NCBI GenBank assembly: GCA_017388605.1
Contig: JAFPIE010000108.1
Span: forward strand, 1-5,878
DNA from: Acholeplasmatales bacterium
GTDB lineage: Bacteria > Bacillota_I > Bacilli_A > Acholeplasmatales > Anaeroplasmataceae
Direction of reading: 5' to 3'
Length of the DNA: 5,878 nt
Shown: piece after piece, positions 3,629-5,878 of the stretch
How the letters are laid out: each line of letters opens with the position of its first letter
Numbering within the stretch: the stretch's first letter is position 1
Made by a program: the position numbers and the translations under genes
The notes under the pieces: model-generated
Databases searched by the model: none
What the model was told of the DNA's origin: nothing
What the model saw: only the letters and a program-made list of their open reading frames with translations

Positions 3629-5878
3629 AGAAGGTATTATATCTAACCTTAGGTATCTTTTTATCTTTGTTTGTATTTTTAATATCCTTTGGCAGTACAA
3701 AGGTATTTGCAGATAATGATATTACCTGTACCCTAGAACAGCAGGAAAATGATACAACAGGCAATGAAACAAAAATAAGATATATTGCAACAATAGAAAA
3801 TTTATATGATTTAAATGACATAGCAAAGATAACATTTAATTTCTATTTATATAAATATAATGATGTTAATTCTTATGCTAAGGAGGGTACATTTACTACA
3901 ACTAAGGTATATGAAAGTGTATCTGGAACAAATGGTAAGGCTAAGGTAGATCATACCTATTATGCTGTATTTACCTTAACTGGTGTGGAAAAGTTTAAGG
4001 ATTATACCATATCTACTTATGTAGCATTAGATGTTGAAGGTGATGATATTGAATCGAATTTAGTATCTCATACCATCCAAGATAGTGGTGATACCTTCTT
4101 TATGGGTATGGATAGTAGTGCCGTACCTGCACTAGAGAAGGCTGGAGTTGTATATAGAAATGAAAATGGTGAGGTAGAAGACGTATTTAAGATTTTGGCT
4201 GACCATGGAGTAAATTATATTCGAGTTCGAGTATGGAACGATCCATATTACACTGCATCAAATGGTGAAAAATATGGTTATGGTGGTGGAAACTGTGATT
4301 TAGCGAATGCCATAGCTATTGGAAAAAGAGCGAACAAATATGGCATGAAGCTACTTGTCGATTTCCATTATTCGGACTTCTGGGCAGACCCAGAAAAGCA
4401 GAAGCTTCCAAAGGCTTGGGAAGGCTATACGGATAGCCAAATTGTAACTGCAATTTATGACTTCACTAAGGCATCTCTAACGGAGATGAAGAATGCAGGT
4501 ATTGATGTTGGTATGGTTCAGGTTGGAAATGAGACCAATGACGCATTATGTGGTCATATGGGAGATGAAAACATGGATGTAATTTGTAGCTTCTTTAATA
4601 GTGGTTCAACTGCAGTAAGAGAGGTATATCCTAATTCCTTAGTAGCCGTTCATTTTGCAAATCCATCGAATTATTCTACATACCAGTGGTATGCAGCACA
4701 ATTAAATACATATAATGTAGATTATGATGTATTTGGTACATCCTATTATCCATATTGGCATGGTTCACTTAATAATTTATCTAAGCTATTAAGTGAGATT
4801 GCATCTACATATAATAAGCAGGTATGTGTTCTTGAAACAGCATACGCAAATACAGAAGAATATACCGATTCAAGAAGCGATGGCTATAACAATACTGTAT
4901 TTACAAGAGAACAAGAATTAGCTGATGACACAAACTCCTCACTACCTTATGAATTTACTGTAGCTGGCCAGAAGAATGCCGTAATTAATTTAATGGATAC
5001 AATCAAGAATAAGACTACTAATGGTCTTGGTGTATTCTATTGGGAAGGTACTTGGATTAAGACTCCTTTTGATACTTTAACTGCATCTGAAACCTATGGC
5101 ACAGGCTGGGGTAATAAGTATGCATATTACTATGATTCAGCTAATTATAAATTAGAAAATGGTGGATGTGCTATTGAAAATGAAGCCTTCTTTGATGAAA
5201 ATGGAAATCCATTTGATTCCTTAAATGCATTTAAGGTTGATGTTTCAAGCGCAATTACTAGAAGTACAGATGGATATGCTAGTGCTACATTATGCAATTC
5301 CTCCTTTGAAGATGTATCCTTAGATGGTTGGGTTGTAAATAATGCACCAGATGACACATGGCCAACGGATAAATACAAATCTGATGGTACTTATGGTCTT
5401 TCCTTTGGTAGTGATTCAAGCTATACATTAGATTTATATCAAGATATTTCTTATATTACTTATGGTACATATAAGTTCTCCTTAGATGTTATGGGAAATA
5501 GCCTATTAAGTAATATTTATATCTATGTATCTATTAATGGTGTTAAAACAACAGTATCTGCACCTCTTACTGGTTGGGATTCATGGAAGACTTATTCAGT
5601 TACCTTTAGCGCAACCTTAGAAGATAGGGTAGAAGTAGGTATTTATATAAGTGCATCTGGCATTTGGGGATATATTGATAATGCGAAGCTTGAAAGAACA
5701 GATTCAAGTAATTCAAGTCAAGTATCTTTTATAAATGATATTGAAGATTCAACCTTTGATTCATATTCAAGTTGGACTGTAACACAAAATGAAACCTTAA
5801 GTACTCTTGTGGTTAAGGAAAATTCTAATGCTACAAATAATAAAACCTCAAGATTAAATGCTTGGGGTGGAAGTGATA
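3625..5878 (+). CDS. Secreted GH53 endo-beta-1,4-galactanase, multidomain, 3' end outside window
   Basis: This frame stays open to the window edge, giving 751 residues. It should hydrolyse beta-1,4-galactan, the side chains of pectin rhamnogalacturonan I, outside the cell. The start has GGGAGG (3610-3615) nine bases upstream and leads into a signal peptide (MKK, hydrophobic core, cleavage probably after VFA at 27-29). Residues about 33-152 form an unassigned beta-rich module (KIRYIATIENL at 50-60). The GH53 domain spans about 158-537: FMGMD (159-163), RVRVWNDP (200-207), LLVDFHYSDFWADP (243-256), VQVGNETN with acid/base E303, VLETAY with nucleophile E404, and FYWEGTW near 471-477. A jelly-roll carbohydrate-binding-like module follows (about 555-692: NSSFED...GWVV to WGYIDNAKLER), then a Ser/Asn linker and the start of a second such module (700 onward). 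CBM61 is a candidate family because it accompanies GH53 elsewhere. The C-terminal anchor, if any, is not visible. Confidence 0.93.
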   Translation, partial: MKKVLYLTLGIFLSLFVFLISFGSTKVFADNDITCTLEQQENDTTGNETKIRYIATIENLYDLNDIAKITFNFYLYKYNDVNSYAKEGTFTTTKVYESVSGTNGKAKVDHTYYAVFTLTGVEKFKDYTISTYVALDVEGDDIESNLVSHTIQDSGDTFFMGMDSSAVPALEKAGVVYRNENGEVEDVFKILADHGVNYIRVRVWNDPYYTASNGEKYGYGGGNCDLANAIAIGKRANKYGMKLLVDFHYSDFWADPEKQKLPKAWEGYTDSQIVTAIYDFTKASLTEMKNAGIDVGMVQVGNETNDALCGHMGDENMDVICSFFNSGSTAVREVYPNSLVAVHFANPSNYSTYQWYAAQLNTYNVDYDVFGTSYYPYWHGSLNNLSKLLSEIASTYNKQVCVLETAYANTEEYTDSRSDGYNNTVFTREQELADDTNSSLPYEFTVAGQKNAVINLMDTIKNKTTNGLGVFYWEGTWIKTPFDTLTASETYGTGWGNKYAYYYDSANYKLENGGCAIENEAFFDENGNPFDSLNAFKVDVSSAITRSTDGYASATLCNSSFEDVSLDGWVVNNAPDDTWPTDKYKSDGTYGLSFGSDSSYTLDLYQDISYITYGTYKFSLDVMGNSLLSNIYIYVSINGVKTTVSAPLTGWDSWKTYSVTFSATLEDRVEVGIYISASGIWGYIDNAKLERTDSSNSSQVSFINDIEDSTFDSYSSWTVTQNETLSTLVVKENSNATNNKTSRLNAWGGSD

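Noticed and set aside
3606..3821. Antisense reading frame of 71 codons
   Set aside because: It is opposite the signal peptide region of the galactanase; its hydrophobic look mirrors that region.
5145..5378. Antisense reading frame of 77 codons
   Set aside because: It is opposite the end of the GH53 domain and the start of the binding module, with no domain of its own.

Overview
This is an AT-rich stretch whose codon use, strong Shine-Dalgarno sites, short T-tailed terminators and protein families (DUF4250, DUF1292, an RluA-family pseudouridine synthase with S4 domain, a secreted GH53 galactanase) suggest a low-GC Bacillota. An Erysipelotrichia- or Clostridia-like gut commensal is the likeliest source; this is inferred from gene content, not from a marker gene. 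All supported genes are on the + strand and coding density is high. No RNA gene, mobile element or CRISPR array was seen.

Region 1 (1-1033): the tail of an unrecognised protein, a membrane-anchored protein with a degenerate J-domain-like N terminus that lacks HPD, and a 59-residue DUF4250 protein three bases further on. They end at a strong 12-bp-stem terminator.

Region 2 (1010-2214): a single gene for a tocopherol-cyclase-like (lipocalin/CrtC-type fold) protein. Its probable promoter lies inside the preceding terminator, and it has its own terminator. The real start is probably 1057; an upstream in-frame ATG at 1003 lies in the terminator stem.

Region 3 (2197-3334): an RluA-type pseudouridine synthase overlapping a DUF1292 gene by 13 nt, closed by a terminator that begins at the DUF1292 stop codon. 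The RluA gene has an extended -10 element placed so that transcription could begin at the A of the ATG, with no Shine-Dalgarno: a leaderless mRNA candidate.

Region 4 (3335-5878, continuing past the window): a 178-nt regulatory gap with a TTTCGT/ACGAAA palindrome, a good sigma-A-type promoter and a leader that could fold, followed by two translationally coupled genes. The first is a 45-residue acidic peptide with an N-terminal YxKP motif. The second, joined by an ATGA overlap, is a large secreted multidomain GH53 endo-beta-1,4-galactanase: signal peptide, an N-terminal beta-rich module, the catalytic domain with both glutamates, a carbohydrate-binding-like jelly-roll, and the start of a second. 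The enzyme would cut the galactan side chains of pectin outside the cell. The coupled small peptide is the most interesting unexplained element in the window.
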